A stretch of DNA of 64,000 bases, taken from positions 4,290,320 to 4,354,319 of the forward strand of contig NW_006921538.1 in NCBI RefSeq assembly GCF_000340215.1, in the 5' to 3' direction. How positions within the stretch are numbered: position 1 is the first letter of the stretch; the number at the start of each line of letters is the position of its first letter. This document shows positions 24,155 through 35,535 of the stretch, in pieces. A program made the translations under genes and the position numbers. This DNA is from Pseudocercospora fijiensis CIRAD86. Its lineage: Eukaryota; Ascomycota; Dothideomycetes; Mycosphaerellales; Mycosphaerellaceae. The notes beneath the pieces were generated by a model. It worked only from the letters and a program-made list of their open reading frames with translations. It had not been told where the DNA came from and ran no database searches.

Positions 24155-26193
24155 TGTTGCGCCGGGTGGAAGAAACGATTAGGGAAAGGAAATGTCGGCG
24201 TTGTCAAAACTGCCGGGAAGGTGTCGAGCGAATGGAAGGACTTCTTCGGACGTAGGAGATGGAGGTGATGTCGTCGTGCGACACCTGCAAAAAGAAACAC
24301 AAGATGCAAGCTCTGACCGATGACGGGAGGACGTAGGACGGCGAATAGTAATAGCACCTCGCAGCAGGGTTGGCTCTAGGACGGTATGTATACTCAACCG
24401 CCCAACCACAGCCCAAGACAATCGCCTGATGAAAAGACTAAATGGCCAAGGCTAGAAGTCGAGATAGCGCCATGCCTGCTCTGAGTCGCATAATTGGCGG
24501 TGGTTCGAAGCGACTATCTGGTCGGCACCGTTTCCTGCCAGCCATAAGAACCAGATGAGCATGCGGCGTTGTGGCTAGATCGCATATGCATATGCACAGA
24601 GTGTTGAACAGCACAGCACGCACGCACGAGCGCAAAGAACAGAGTCAGACGGGGGAAGCTGACGCCATGGCGACATCTTTCTCTCGGCTGGGAGGTTGAG
24701 TAGCTGGTAAAACAATACTTTCGTGCAGGCGGAGGTATTAGCTTTCATATCCGGTCAGTCATCAATAATCAGCTGAATTCTGCTCCGGCTATCGTCTTAG
24801 CCGGGCGTGGGAGATCAACTCAGGTCGCATCCTCGGACCTTTTCGACAACGGTGGGCGTCACAGCAACGAATCGTGCCCGTTGACGGTGCACGGGAATCC
24901 CAGGCAGCTAACGTGGTATAGGAAGGGGTCGGGGTATAGCGCGAACGATAACGCTGGGCAGCGGCGAGGAGGTTCGCATGTGGCCGCCACCAAGACACAA
25001 CCGCCCATGCCGTATCGTTTCCGGAAACAAGCTTCTCTGGTATATTGCAGGACGTCCGGATTTGGAGGAAACCATCTTACGGCGCATTGCGAAGGTTTCG
25101 GAGAACGCGTGAAATGCTTGGCTGGGTGTCTGTAACCGGAAGAAGCTGAAAAGAAGGCGGGGGTTGTCCCACGAAATATATATATATGTGAAGGTGATGA
25201 TGCGGGAGAGGTGCGGTCGGTCGTCAAACATGTCTTGCAGAATCCACGGGACGTTGGAGGATTAATAGACATTGAAGATCGAAGAGGATGGACGGATGTG
25301 CGGGCGGGCCGCCAAGATCGATGGCTGATTAGGCAACGCCGGAAGGGGGGGATCCGAGATTGGAAGGATTGCGGGAGCGAGAGGCCAATGATAAAGGCGG
25401 ATTGTTGCCCGCCGGCAAAGCATGTCTTTCACCTGCCTGCTCTCTATCAACCACATCTCATCGCGTCAGAATCCCTCAGCAGGTCAGATCTTGCGTGAAG
25501 ATAATCTCTGCATGCATGGTGTTGTACAGCATGAATGTCGGAAATGCTTCCTTCACTTGGCATACTTCCGGCGCGACCCGCTCGGTATAGACAGGGATGT
25601 CTGTATTGTGTATGCGCGATGGCGGCGGTGGAGCAGGGGAGTTTGCAAAGCACCGGAGATGCCCGACGATTCATTGATATGCTTCCCACGGCCAAGGAAA
25701 GGTGCAGATTGTCGCTCGTCCCTGCTGTCGCCTACGAATAATAATCCTAGAGAGGTATAATAACGCTCTTGTTATACAGCAAAAGAGTCGGTGAAGATCT
25801 TAGGGAGCTTGAAGCTTCGTTGCTGTCAGATTGTTGTTAGTTTTGAAATCTTCAAACGGGAAACAAAGAAGGAAGAAACGAAGAAGATTTTTGGAGACGA
25901 GAAAATTTTCCAGTGGTATGAAATGGTTTCATGAAGGCACTAGTATTTTCAAGTAGTGCTTAGGTACTGTACAAGCATCACCAAGATTCCGCAATCGACA
26001 CGGCGTTGGACCAGCAGATCTGACTACGGTGTAAAGCGACAACATTGCTTTCTCATTGATCTATGAATTCGGCTTTTCTAGAGCTGTAGGGAACTGTGGA
26101 GACGTTGCTGCTTCCGAAGTTTCGCTTGGCCTTGTCACTACTCGCGGAATCAAGAAGCTCAAGAAGGGGTTGACCCATTCATTGCGCAAAGCT
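24155..26193. other. 2-kb intergenic region
   Basis: No supported gene. Overlapping frames between 24.8 and 25.3 kb on both strands are short, and several begin only at non-ATG codons. The left part is the likely promoter of the NTF2-like gene. Confidence 0.4.
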
Positions 26194-27597
26194 CTAAGCC
26201 TTGCTCTCCTGCAGCTCCTTCACAACCCGCGAGAGCGTCCCACAACGCCGTTGAAACCCCACAAGCTTCTGCGCCAACTCCCTCATCCCGCCGACAAGCT
26301 CCCGTAGGAACTCCCCTTCAGGCTGTGAGCTGACCCGTCTGATCTCAGCATCCAAAGCAGTCCCAGCATTCTGCGCCCAGAGACCTGCAAGCACGATAGC
26401 GAACCGCTCCGAGTCAATCCCATCCCAAGTCGCAGTCTCCGCTCGACATTCCCTCTCGGCCATCTGAAGACGAACCTCCCGAATCGCCAGCCCGGCTTCA
26501 ATCCCGACGAGATCCTCCGCCTTGCCTTCGAAACGTGCCGAGAGCGGAATGCAGTCGAGGCAGGCGCAGCCCGAACTGAACGCCGCTTTCGACTCATATC
26601 CGAATCTCCCTTTCCCTTCCGTCAACTGTTCGCCCAGACGATACGTCTCGGATTTTCGAAACTGCATCCATCTCGCCTCGGCGGACTCGTGGTCCATCGC
26701 CGCCTCGTAGCGCAAAGATTCGATGTCGAAGGCCAATGCCTCGAGTTTGTTTTCGCATCTTGCAATTCTGGCGAGCGCGCTCTTGACGTCGGAAGGGAGG
26801 TCTGGAAACCATGTTAGTATGGATGTTCTGCAGGCGTTGCTGGATGTCACCTTTGTTGCGTTTCTGTAGTGCGAGGTGAAGGCTTGCGATGCCGCGGAGG
26901 AGGCGGTGTGGCTCCATTCGCGATAGGCGGTCCGGAATGAGGTGAGGGCTGCGGTGCGATGGGATTTCCAGGTTTCGACGGCCGCTTCAAAGCGCTGGAT
27001 GTGGTCCCATTGCTGGTCGAGCCAGGCTTCATCGGCGTCGTTGGTTAGAGAGTCGGGGTCGGGGCTGATTGTAGAGTTGGAGTCGGAGCTGGATGTAGAG
27101 TCAGAGTCAAAGTTGGAACCGATAAGGTCTTCGGGATGGAAGAAAAGCTCTCGGTTGAACTCTTCGTCGTCGCGATGATAGAAACGCCCCCCATGATCCT
27201 CTTCCCCGTCACTCTCGTCGTCGATAGAACCTGGATTCCTCTCTCCCGGGCGCCAGACGTCTTCCCCAAGGTCTGGCTCGGCAGGCGTAGGCTCGTGCAT
27301 CTCGATGATCTCGCCTGGTGTCATGCGAACGTCGTAATCTTGATCGGCATACTCTTGTCGTTGACGAGCGAGCGCCCGAACGGCTTTCTCGTTCGGGTCG
27401 GATCCAAGTGGCAATGGCTCTTCGCCCTGCCACTTCGGGACGTTGGGGCTCCAATCGCGAATGTATTGGAACATGAGACGTCTCTCTTCGGCGATGCTCT
27501 CTGCGTTCATCATCGCTTCGATCTGGTCTCTGCGTAGTTGGCGGCCCAGAAATTCGGACTCGCGCTCGGGAAATTCGTTCTCTGGTCGTGAAGACAT
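26194..27597 (-). CDS. uncharacterised acidic protein, 467 residues
   Basis: The frame begins with MSSRPENEFPERESEFLGRQ at an ATG in good context (accATGt); the frame is open 11 codons further upstream but only from GTG. Visible parts are a charged N-terminal helix region, an acidic stretch around residues 120-190 (DDESDGEEDHGG and a Ser/Asp run), a Trp-rich helical middle, a CACLDC motif near residue 350, and a long helical C-terminus. I see no signal peptide, membrane segment or known domain, so it is probably a nuclear or cytosolic protein of a fungus-specific family. A branch-point-like CTAAC and CAG near 26802 would define a 49-bp intron, but splicing it breaks the frame, so I keep one exon. 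Confidence 0.75.
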   Translation of the reverse strand: MSSRPENEFPERESEFLGRQLRRDQIEAMMNAESIAEERRLMFQYIRDWSPNVPKWQGEEPLPLGSDPNEKAVRALARQRQEYADQDYDVRMTPGEIIEMHEPTPAEPDLGEDVWRPGERNPGSIDDESDGEEDHGGRFYHRDDEEFNRELFFHPEDLIGSNFDSDSTSSSDSNSTISPDPDSLTNDADEAWLDQQWDHIQRFEAAVETWKSHRTAALTSFRTAYREWSHTASSAASQAFTSHYRNATKVTSSNACRTSILTWFPDLPSDVKSALARIARCENKLEALAFDIESLRYEAAMDHESAEARWMQFRKSETYRLGEQLTEGKGRFGYESKAAFSSGCACLDCIPLSARFEGKAEDLVGIEAGLAIREVRLQMAERECRAETATWDGIDSERFAIVLAGLWAQNAGTALDAEIRRVSSQPEGEFLRELVGGMRELAQKLVGFQRRCGTLSRVVKELQESKA

Positions 27598-27620
27598 GGT
27601 TGGTGGTGAGTTTTGGGGGG

Positions 27621-27764
27621 GATTGGACACACACTGGGAAGTCTTGCGATGATCGCTTGAATCTGGCCTGCAGATTAGTGAGCTTTGGAGTGGAATGGAC
27701 CAAGAATGGGCAGCTTTGTGACGATAGTATAAATCTGGCCTGCAGATCAGTCAATGTCAAGAGC
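27621..27764 (+). repeat. 72-bp direct repeat, two copies
   Basis: Two imperfect copies of a 72-bp unit lie just upstream of the start of the 26194-27597 gene, in its promoter or 5' untranslated region. The core atctggcctgcagat is identical at 27661 and 27733. Confidence 0.75.
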
Positions 27765-28199
27765 TGTTGTGGTTCGTGATTGATGCAGAAGAGTAGGGAC
27801 TCAGACTGATTTAATAAGGAAATGTGGTACCACGTTAACAAAGAACCGTCGGGAACAAACTCATTGTCAACGCACAATAGCACAATGGGCTGGTAGATAG
27901 AGCTTTGTCAAGCTTACAATGAGGTACGATAAAGAGGCTAGAGGCAGAGATCGAGCGTTGGGAAGAGAACGGCTCGCGATTCGTTCGGGCCTTTGTTCGA
28001 CGGGTCGCTCTAATGATATCCACAGCTTTTGGCATAGGAGGAGAGAGTCGAAGAGCTCCCCAGGAATTGTAGACACAGGAGCCCATTAGGAATCCACGGC
28101 CTTGGTCCCGAATCGGCATTGATCTGGCTGTCATTGCTGCCTAGTTCTAGAGGTACGGAAAATCTTGGAGTCATTTCGCTATGAGCAGCGGAGTTCCAG
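27765..28199. other. unique sequence left of the 12-kb RIP island
   Basis: A 99-codon minus-strand frame (27835-28134) has an ATG but no recognisable feature. No firm gene. Confidence 0.35.
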
Positions 28200-28371
28200 G
28201 TAAGCGATTCGAATAGCAGGGTATAGAAGACTCCCGCTTGTAATATTCAGTAAGACTCGAGGTCTCGTACGGTAGACACGCTAATGCAGAAGCTAAATTC
28301 AGACCATTAGCGAAGGCAAATAGGTTCCTTACGAGCTCTTGAGTGTTTGGGATAGGTAAAGGCGCCGACAT
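28171..28371 (-). pseudogene. short 66-codon frame at the island edge
   Basis: The ATG-initiated frame starts MSAPLPIPNTQELVRNLF and reads like protein, with CpA already partly depleted. It lies exactly at the composition boundary and may be a fragment of a gene split by the insertion or part of the element. No family recognised. Confidence 0.3.
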
Positions 28372-28486
28372 AGTAAGGTTTGTGCTTAGCGAAGTTCGAT
28401 TTCTGAATGTTAGCGATAATAAAGCCCGTTCGAAAAGCCTACGTAAACTACCTCTATTTAGGCGCCCCGCTTTGTAGGCTTGTATA

Positions 28487-28538
28487 GACCTTCTACCTTC
28501 TACCTTCTACCTTCTACCTTCTACCTTCTACCTTCTAC
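28487..28538 (+). repeat. 7-bp tandem repeat (TACCTTC)
   Basis: About seven perfect copies of the heptamer lie near the left end of the RIP island. Confidence 0.9.
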
Positions 28539-29217
28539 TCTGTCTCTACGTCCTTATATTATCTCTCCGCTAAGTACACTAATATATATCTAGCTTAGCG
28601 GTCTATGCTAAGCCTATAGCGAAGCGCCTAAAAGAAAACCGTACGGCTCCTATATAACCGTCCGGTATATAAACGAGAATTCGAATTTATAGAAGTACAA
28701 CTATACATTAGATAGACAAACCTAAAAAAGCTATTCTACGCAATAATACGATCTTTTAAAATAGCTATACAAAGTATACGTTAAAATGTTAAATTAAAGC
28801 TATAGATGCGATCTTCTAAGATAGGTCTTCCGGTAACTACGTTTGTTCTACCCTCCTTTGTATTACTTATATACAAACGGTATATAAAACGCTAAGTAAA
28901 TTACGAGCGGACCCTTAGATTAACCGCCGCTCGCACCTCCGACTCTTAGAATACCTATATTCTTGACCCTTTGCCTTTATCTTGCTACTAAGGGCTATAC
29001 TATACTACTAGTATATATGCACCTTTACTCGTAGTAATTCCTTTATCTAGCACGTTCTTAGACTCGAATAGGCCTAACGAAGGGTCTAGAGAGCCCTTTA
29101 GATACCTGTTTGCCTTATCGTACCTCGCTATCGTACCTCGCCGTCGCCTACTAATAGTATACTATAACTAACCTACCGCGACTAACCTATCGCGACTAAC
29201 CTACTAACAAACAGACA

Positions 29218-32049
29218 ATAGCGCTACCTCCGAGGGGCACTCGCAAGTAGCGCAATAGGGAGAAGAAGGATAGGGCTAAGAAGCGCAAGACTAATAGATA
29301 GCAGAATGAATCCGAGTAGCACTTTCTAATAGTACTTCTAGGTCGCGCCGCTATTACTCGAGAGCGCCCGGATTTCAGTTACTTGCTACCGGTCTAGTAG
29401 CCTAAGAATAAGCGAGATTATAAAGCATAGTTCTAGACTCGTTACGATCGTATTAACGCCGCCGATAACCTATTGTCGTAGGACTAAGTTAAGCAACTCG
29501 TATATAATGCCGTAGCTTCTCTAGAGGCTAAGAATATCTACCGTAATATCGTTACCGCTAGCCTTGTTAAGCTATTAGATCGCCTTTATCTAGGAAAAGA
29601 ATATTGGCCGAAGGACGTCTAGATCGATCTAGTCTTCGCGCTAATCTTCGGCGGCAGCGATATTCTATAGATCTCGAAGACAGGCGAGGGCAAGAGCTTA
29701 GTATTTATAGCCTTTACGTATTTGACTAGCCTTATCACCCTCTAGTTTATACCGCTAAATCGCCTTAGCGAGGAGTAGGCTAAAGTCGTTAAGAACCGGT
29801 ATTAATAGCTATAGTTAGATAGCTAGTTAGATAGCTAGCCGATCGAGCGAGATAGTATCGTTAACGCTGTTAATATCACCTCCGAAACTATAAGCCTCTA
29901 TCCTAAGCTATACGACTATATCACTAATAGTAGATATTATTATATTATCCTAAGTCTAGAAACCGGTGCTAGTCTAGCCTTTAAGAAGCTACTATAGGAC
30001 CCTAAGGTTCGTGCCCGCATCGGTCTCGTAGTAATCGATAAAGTCTATCTTATTAACAAGTAGCGTAACTTTCGGAAGGAATATATATAGATCTTCGCTC
30101 TACGTAAGTTGCTCCGTAATAATACAGTTTAGCTCGGCTGTTCTGCGACAATGTCCGAGGATATAGAGGACTTTGTACTCAAATATAGTAGATTTCGTCT
30201 AGTTAGTAATTAGCTATTCTAGACTAAGATTATTCGTAGTAGTGTCGATCGTCTAGATACTACGTATATCCTACGTACCATTCTAAGGAATTAGCTCCGC
30301 TTATACGAGTACCTGTATTTCGCTATCGATAGTGCATTCGACCTAGAGACTAAGGAAGCTACGCCGATAAATATTAAGAAGGCCCTCTTGTTTATTAATA
30401 GTCGTAAGTATGTCTAGGATCTAGCTAATGTTATTCGGCATTAGCTAGTCGTAACGACTGCTAAGTATAGGGACTAGAAGAAACGATATATATAGGATAA
30501 TAAAGGTATTAATATATATACTATAGTAACATTCTATACTAGCAGTATCGCTAAGCGAGACTAGAAGCGCCGGTATAACCGCTTCTATAAGACTATAGAG
30601 CATCTAGATAGGCTATCGGAACACCGGATTATAGTTGCTACTACTGCTTTTAGCATTAGCCTAAATGTACTAGACATTAAGCTTGTTTACTAGACTAGGT
30701 TTACTCTTACGCGCGACATCGAGGATGTTGTCTAACGTCTTAGCCGTACCGGTCGTGCTATTCTACGTAGTTTAGCCTTTATCTTCCTACTATACTATAT
30801 CGATAATCGTCTTAAGCAGCCGCGGCTAGAATCTAACTACCCGGCAATTAAGCCTCGCCGACGTAGATCGCATAGAGCATTCCGGCTATTAGGGCTCCGC
30901 TAGTCTAAGCTTCTAGGAGAAGATGCTAATACGCTAGGTACTCGAGAAGCCGCTAATAATAATAATAATAATAATAGCGATAGAAACTACTAGACTAAGA
31001 AAGAGATAGAGCTTCGCGACAAGATTCCTCGGATTTGGCGGGAGTTCTAGAATAACTATCTACGCGAACAATACGGCATATGTCTACGCAAAGTCGTCCT
31101 TCGCTATCTCGGTAAGGATAAGGCAGTGTATACCTAGTAACTACTAGTAGTAGAAGATTGCTATAATATCTGTAACCTAGAACTAGACGCTCTTTATATC
31201 GATATACCTCTAGAGGGTGTTACTCCCCCGAAATTCAAGGCTCCGAGAGCCGGCACTCGTCTAGCAATTGGATTTAGTATACTAAAGGATTAGATATTAA
31301 AGCGGCCTACCCTTTAGTATCTAGATTGGTTAAGCCGTATTCGATTCGACCTTCTATCGACTAAGGTTATAGACGATCCGATTCTAGCTAATATCGCTAA
31401 TATCTTTACTACCGCTAACTTAGTTAATGAATAGAACGAGAGTATTACTATCGATTAGGATCTCCTTAAGCAGAAGGCGCTAGTATTTGTAGACTAGTTC
31501 GAGAAGCTTTAGTAGTACGAGCAACTATTCGCTACCTTTTAGCTAATCGATACTCTAAAAAGCCTTAGTCTAGAGGTGTTAAGTAAGTAGTGTACTATTT
31601 ATAATACAAGGAAGAGGGCCGAGGAAGATAGATAGAAGAAGGCCGAGGAAGAGGCTACTCGAGAAGCGGCTCGTAGCGCCCTAAATATACGTCTATCGGA
31701 TACTATACTGCTACCTACAATGCCCTTTACTCTATAGCAGCGCGCTACTACTCTAAATAAGTTAAGAAGCAGTATTATAGGCTCTACTAGCGTATAGGCT
31801 AACCTCCTTTATAGCCGTAATACTTAGGTATTAGAAACTCGAGGCTAGGAGCGCCTAGGCTTATCTAGTAGTCTTAGTCTACGTACTCGGCGACAGCTAC
31901 CTCTACAGATTAATCCGACTGCTAAACAGGCATATGCTCGAGCTAAGCGGATTCTTAGCACTGTCTCTCGTACTAACGAGGAGCGAGGTCGCGTATTGCG
32001 TACTAAGCGTAGACTCTCGGAAGCGGGTCGACGCATAATAGGCTCTTAA
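29218..32049 (+). pseudogene. RecQ-like DExH helicase, RIP-damaged, single frame of about 940 codons
   Basis: One frame is aligned for 2.83 kb with no indel, broken only by TAG/TAA. A probable start is ATA at 29218 (ATG with TpG to TpA). Superfamily 2 motifs appear in order: motif I ISKTGEGKSLVF (about 29671-29706), motif II as VVIDKVYL (30028-30051) where a RecQ would have DEAH or DEVH, motif III LGCSATM (about 30133-30155), VATTAFS near 30643, and motif VI as RLSRTGRA near 30735-30760 where RLGRAGRA is expected. The motif II and VI changes are all C-to-T or G-to-A. The C-terminal 400 codons are Arg/Gln-rich and unassigned, with a basic tail (RRLSEAGRRIIGS). A helicase of this kind would unwind DNA 3' to 5'; this copy cannot be functional. 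Confidence 0.75.
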
Positions 32050-32329
32050 GGTAGCTCTCCTAGCAGGCGTTGATACTGCAATTAGCGGTAGAATAGCCCT
32101 AGAAATTGCGGTAGAATAGCACTAGAATAGCACTAGAATAGCGCTAGAAATGGCGCTAGAAATAGCACTAGAATTGGCGCTAGAATTGGCATTTAATAAG
32201 GTCCTTCCTTACTACCCTTCTATTATATCCTTGTAAGCTCGCTAAGTCCTTGTCCTATCCCCGGAAAAGTAAGCCGTAATACTACGCTCGATCGCGTTAC
32301 TTCTATAAGAGCTAGCGTATAATGTAGGA

Positions 32330-32535
32330 TGCCTAGTTAAGTTGCTTCTACGAGAGCCGGTATGTAATATAGGATGCCTAGTTTAGCTGCTTCTGCGAGA
32401 GCTAGCCTAGTTTAGCTGCTTCTACGAGAGCTAGCCTAGTTTAGCTGCTTCTACGAGAGCTAGCCTAGTTTAGCTGCTTCTACGAGAGCCGGCCTAGTTT
32501 AGCTGCTTCTACGAGAGCCGGTATATAATGTAGGA
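32330..32535 (+). repeat. 29-bp tandem repeat array
   Basis: About five to six copies of tagtttagctgcttctacga plus gagctagcc, with partial copies on either side. Confidence 0.8.
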
Positions 32536-32612
32536 TGCCTAGTTAAGCTGCTTCTACGAGAGCTAGCGCTAGAATTAGCGCTAGAATTAGCATTTAATAA
32601 GGTCCTTCCTTA

Positions 32613-32800
32613 CTACCCTTCTATTATGTCCTTGTAAGCTCGCTAAGCAGGCTCTTCTATTATGTCCTCGTAAGCTCGCTAAGTAGGCTCTTCTATTATG
32701 TCCTCGTAAGCTCGCTAAGTAGGCTCTTCTATTATGTCCTCGTAAGCTCGCTAAGTAGGCTCTTCTATCGTGTCCTTATAAGCTCGCTAAGCAGGCTTTT
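32613..32800 (+). repeat. 36-bp tandem repeat array
   Basis: About five copies of a 36-bp unit built on gctcttctattatgtcctcg and taagctcgctaagtag. A single related copy occurs at about 32215-32250. Confidence 0.8.
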
Positions 32801-33202
32801 CTATTGTGTTCTTTACGACGAGGGTTTGTAGATAGTCGTAGGTATCGATAGTCGTATATATCGATAGTATATAAAAGCTAGGCGAGAAGCGTAAATTCGA
32901 GGAAGCGACAAGGATACCGAGTCCCGCTAAGACCCCGGATTTAGTATAGCAGAGCGCTTAATTAGTAGGATTAAACGTTATAGCTGCTTCCTTCCGCGTA
33001 TTTACAATACCGACTTTCCCGACTTTTACGACTTTTACGACTTTTACGACTTTTATAATAGCACATTACTAATATAGCGAGATACGTCGATTAAGCGCAT
33101 TTCTAGCAAATAGCGCTAACAAAAGTATCTAACACGATAACGACGGCCGCCTTAGGCACTAAGAACCGCCTCCGAAACCCGAGAAGTTACTAATGCTAGC
33201 GA

Positions 33203-33340
33203 GAAGTTACTAGCGAGACTAGCGAGAAGTTACTAGCGAGACTAGCGAGAAGTTACTAGCGAGACTAGCGAGACTAGCGAGACTAGCGAGACTAGCGAGA
33301 CTAGCGAGACTAGCGAGACTAGCGAGACTAGCGAGACTAG
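33203..33340 (+). repeat. 9-bp tandem repeat (GACTAGCGA) array
   Basis: The first copies alternate with a gaagtta spacer, then about eleven perfect 9-mers follow. The minus-strand frame over it encodes a Leu-Ala-Ser repeat, an artefact of the period. Confidence 0.9.
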
Positions 33341-34136
33341 TACTATACTTATTGCACCGTATACTCTTATAGGCACTATAACATATATAGTAAGGATAGA
33401 TACGTAGGGCGATAACATATATCGAGCGCAAGCACTCTTCGAGAAGCTACGATAGCCCTCTTACGTTAACGCCCTCTATTGCTTAGACTCTCCCTAGAAC
33501 GATTATTCCGATAACTAGTTACTATATAAGGCAGAGAAAACGAATAGTAGCGTCCGGGGATCTAATTAACTAGCGGCACTAAGCGGCTATAGAAGCATAT
33601 ACTCCGAAGCACACTAGCATTATATATAGCCTATATACTACGCGCAATGCGTAACAATTAACGCATTCTATTACTAACTATAGTACGCGAGGTATATAGG
33701 AAGGGACTTATTAAGCGAAACACGACAGCGATCGCTAAAGCGACACTTATTAGTACCTAGATAACAATAGAGTGTAACCGCGCCCTTAGTATTAGAGATA
33801 CTGCGAAAAAAAAGGTTGTCGAGCGCGTTATAGTCGTATAGCAATGTTAATACGCTTGCTAGAAGAGGAGGCGTACTATAGTCGGATAATAGTCTTAATA
33901 CGCTTACTAGAAGGGGAGGCGCACTACAGTCGAATAGTAGTCTTAATACGCAAAGGGCTGCAGTCGTATAGCAGTAGTAAAGACTAAGACTAAGCGCCTT
34001 CGGGCTTGAGTATACTAGAGGCCCTTACGCAACGACTAAGGTTATTATAACTAACAGTCCTAACGAAGGCGTTACGCCGACTTAACTAGATACGTTCTCG
34101 AGAGCTATTATCCTATAAAGAATCCGAACGTAGGAA

Positions 34137-34400
34137 GCCTATAGCCGCTACTTAAGGTATACCTCTCTAAAGAGTTTTTACCGAGTCAGGCCTAGCCGCT
34201 ACTTAAGGTACACCTTACTAGAGAGTTTTTACCGAGTTAGGCCTATAGCAATGCTACGAACCTATTAACCTACTTAGTCTATTAACCTACTTAGTAGGAG
34301 AGTCGCTATCGAGCCGCTACTTAAGGTATACCTTACTAAAGAGTTTTTACCGAGTTAGACCGTTAGCCGCATTATAGGTATACCTTACTAAAGAGTTTTT
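34137..34400 (+). repeat. four dispersed copies of a 45-55 bp unit
   Basis: Copies share taaggtataccttactaaa and gagtttttaccgagttagg, with spacers of varying length. Confidence 0.7.
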
Positions 34401-34989
34401 ACCTCCGCTAATCTATCTAAGACCTCTGTAGTTTGCACTGCGATATTCTAATAAAAACTATACTCTTTCGGTTAAATACGCAGTCGGCGCCCGCTAAAGC
34501 TATAGAAAACAACCTACTCGCTAGGAGAGTCGCCTCGCAACGTCTTACTTAGCAAAGCCTATCGGAGACCAAACCTCGAAGAGAAAGGACTAAACAAACC
34601 ACCTGCCGAGGAACCTTAACTACTAGATAAGCGGCTCTGTCGGTAGCAAGCCGTAGAACTAGTAAGGAATAGTGTTAATCGCTGCAGAGCTACCTATATA
34701 CGACAAAGAGGTATCGACACTGTTACTATTAGAAGCCGATAGCTAGTGTGTTACTAGGGGTGTTAGTATGTTAGTATATATAGAAGAAGAAGAAGAAGAA
34801 GAAGTTGAACTAGGAAGCGTAGGTCTACATTAGCGCATCGCAGGTAAGGTTTGCCTCTACTAATAGGATTGCGCTATTTAGCTATAATAGCAAGGCAATA
34901 ATAACGGCTATATATTATCGCACTTTTAACGCAATAGCCGCCGACTGCTAGTCGAATGCCTAAGGCTAGAATTGCTAGCGACTAGAGGC

Positions 34990-35352
34990 ATTGTATGCCT
35001 AGCCTAGCTAGCTATTAAGCTATTATCGTACGCCTAGCCAAACCCTTCGTAGCTAGCTATTAAGCCATTATCGTACGCCTAGCCAAACCCTTCGTAGCTA
35101 GCTATTAAGCAATTATCGCACGCCTAGCCTAGCTAGCTATTAAGCAATTATCGTACGCCTAGCCTAGCTAGCTATTAAGCCATTATCGTACGCCTAGCTA
35201 AACCCTTCGTAGCTAGCTATTAAGCAATTATCGTACGCCTAGCCTAGCTAGCTATTAAGCAATTATCGTACGCCTAGCCTAGCTAGCCGTTAAGCAATTA
35301 TCGTACGCCTAGCCTAGCTAGCTATTAAGCAATTATCGTACGCCTAGTTAAA
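34990..35352 (+). repeat. 35/45-bp tandem repeat array
   Basis: About nine to ten copies built on agctagctattaagcaatta tcgtacgcctag. A 45-bp variant carries an extra aaacccttcgt. Copies are nearly identical, so the array is young or homogenised. Confidence 0.85.
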
Positions 35353-35535
35353 CCCTTCAACTTTATAAGCACCCCCGACGAGGTACGTACTCTAGTCTAC
35401 CGCTACTACTTCGCGGCCAACCGCCTAGTTAACGGGGCTATCGTTGTCGGCGGCAAGCGCACTTAGAAGATAAAGCTAGCACCTAAGAGATAAAGCTAGT
35501 AAGGAAGGCCTAGATAGTAGATATAGTAGGTTAGA

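Larger units (their letters stand above)
32050..35535. other. non-coding centre of the island, rich in tandem arrays
   Basis: No aligned reading frame of useful length is visible on either strand. The sequence is made largely of short tandem repeats, listed separately, joined by TpA-rich unique sequence. It lies between the 3' ends of the two convergent genes. Confidence 0.55.

Noticed and set aside
24859..25272. 137-codon minus-strand frame with overlapping plus-strand frames
   Set aside because: It lacks an ATG start and any domain, and composition does not favour one frame.
26802..26850. Apparent 49-bp intron (GTGACA, CTAAC, CAG) in the 467-residue gene
   Set aside because: Removing it would shift the frame away from the clearly protein-like downstream sequence.
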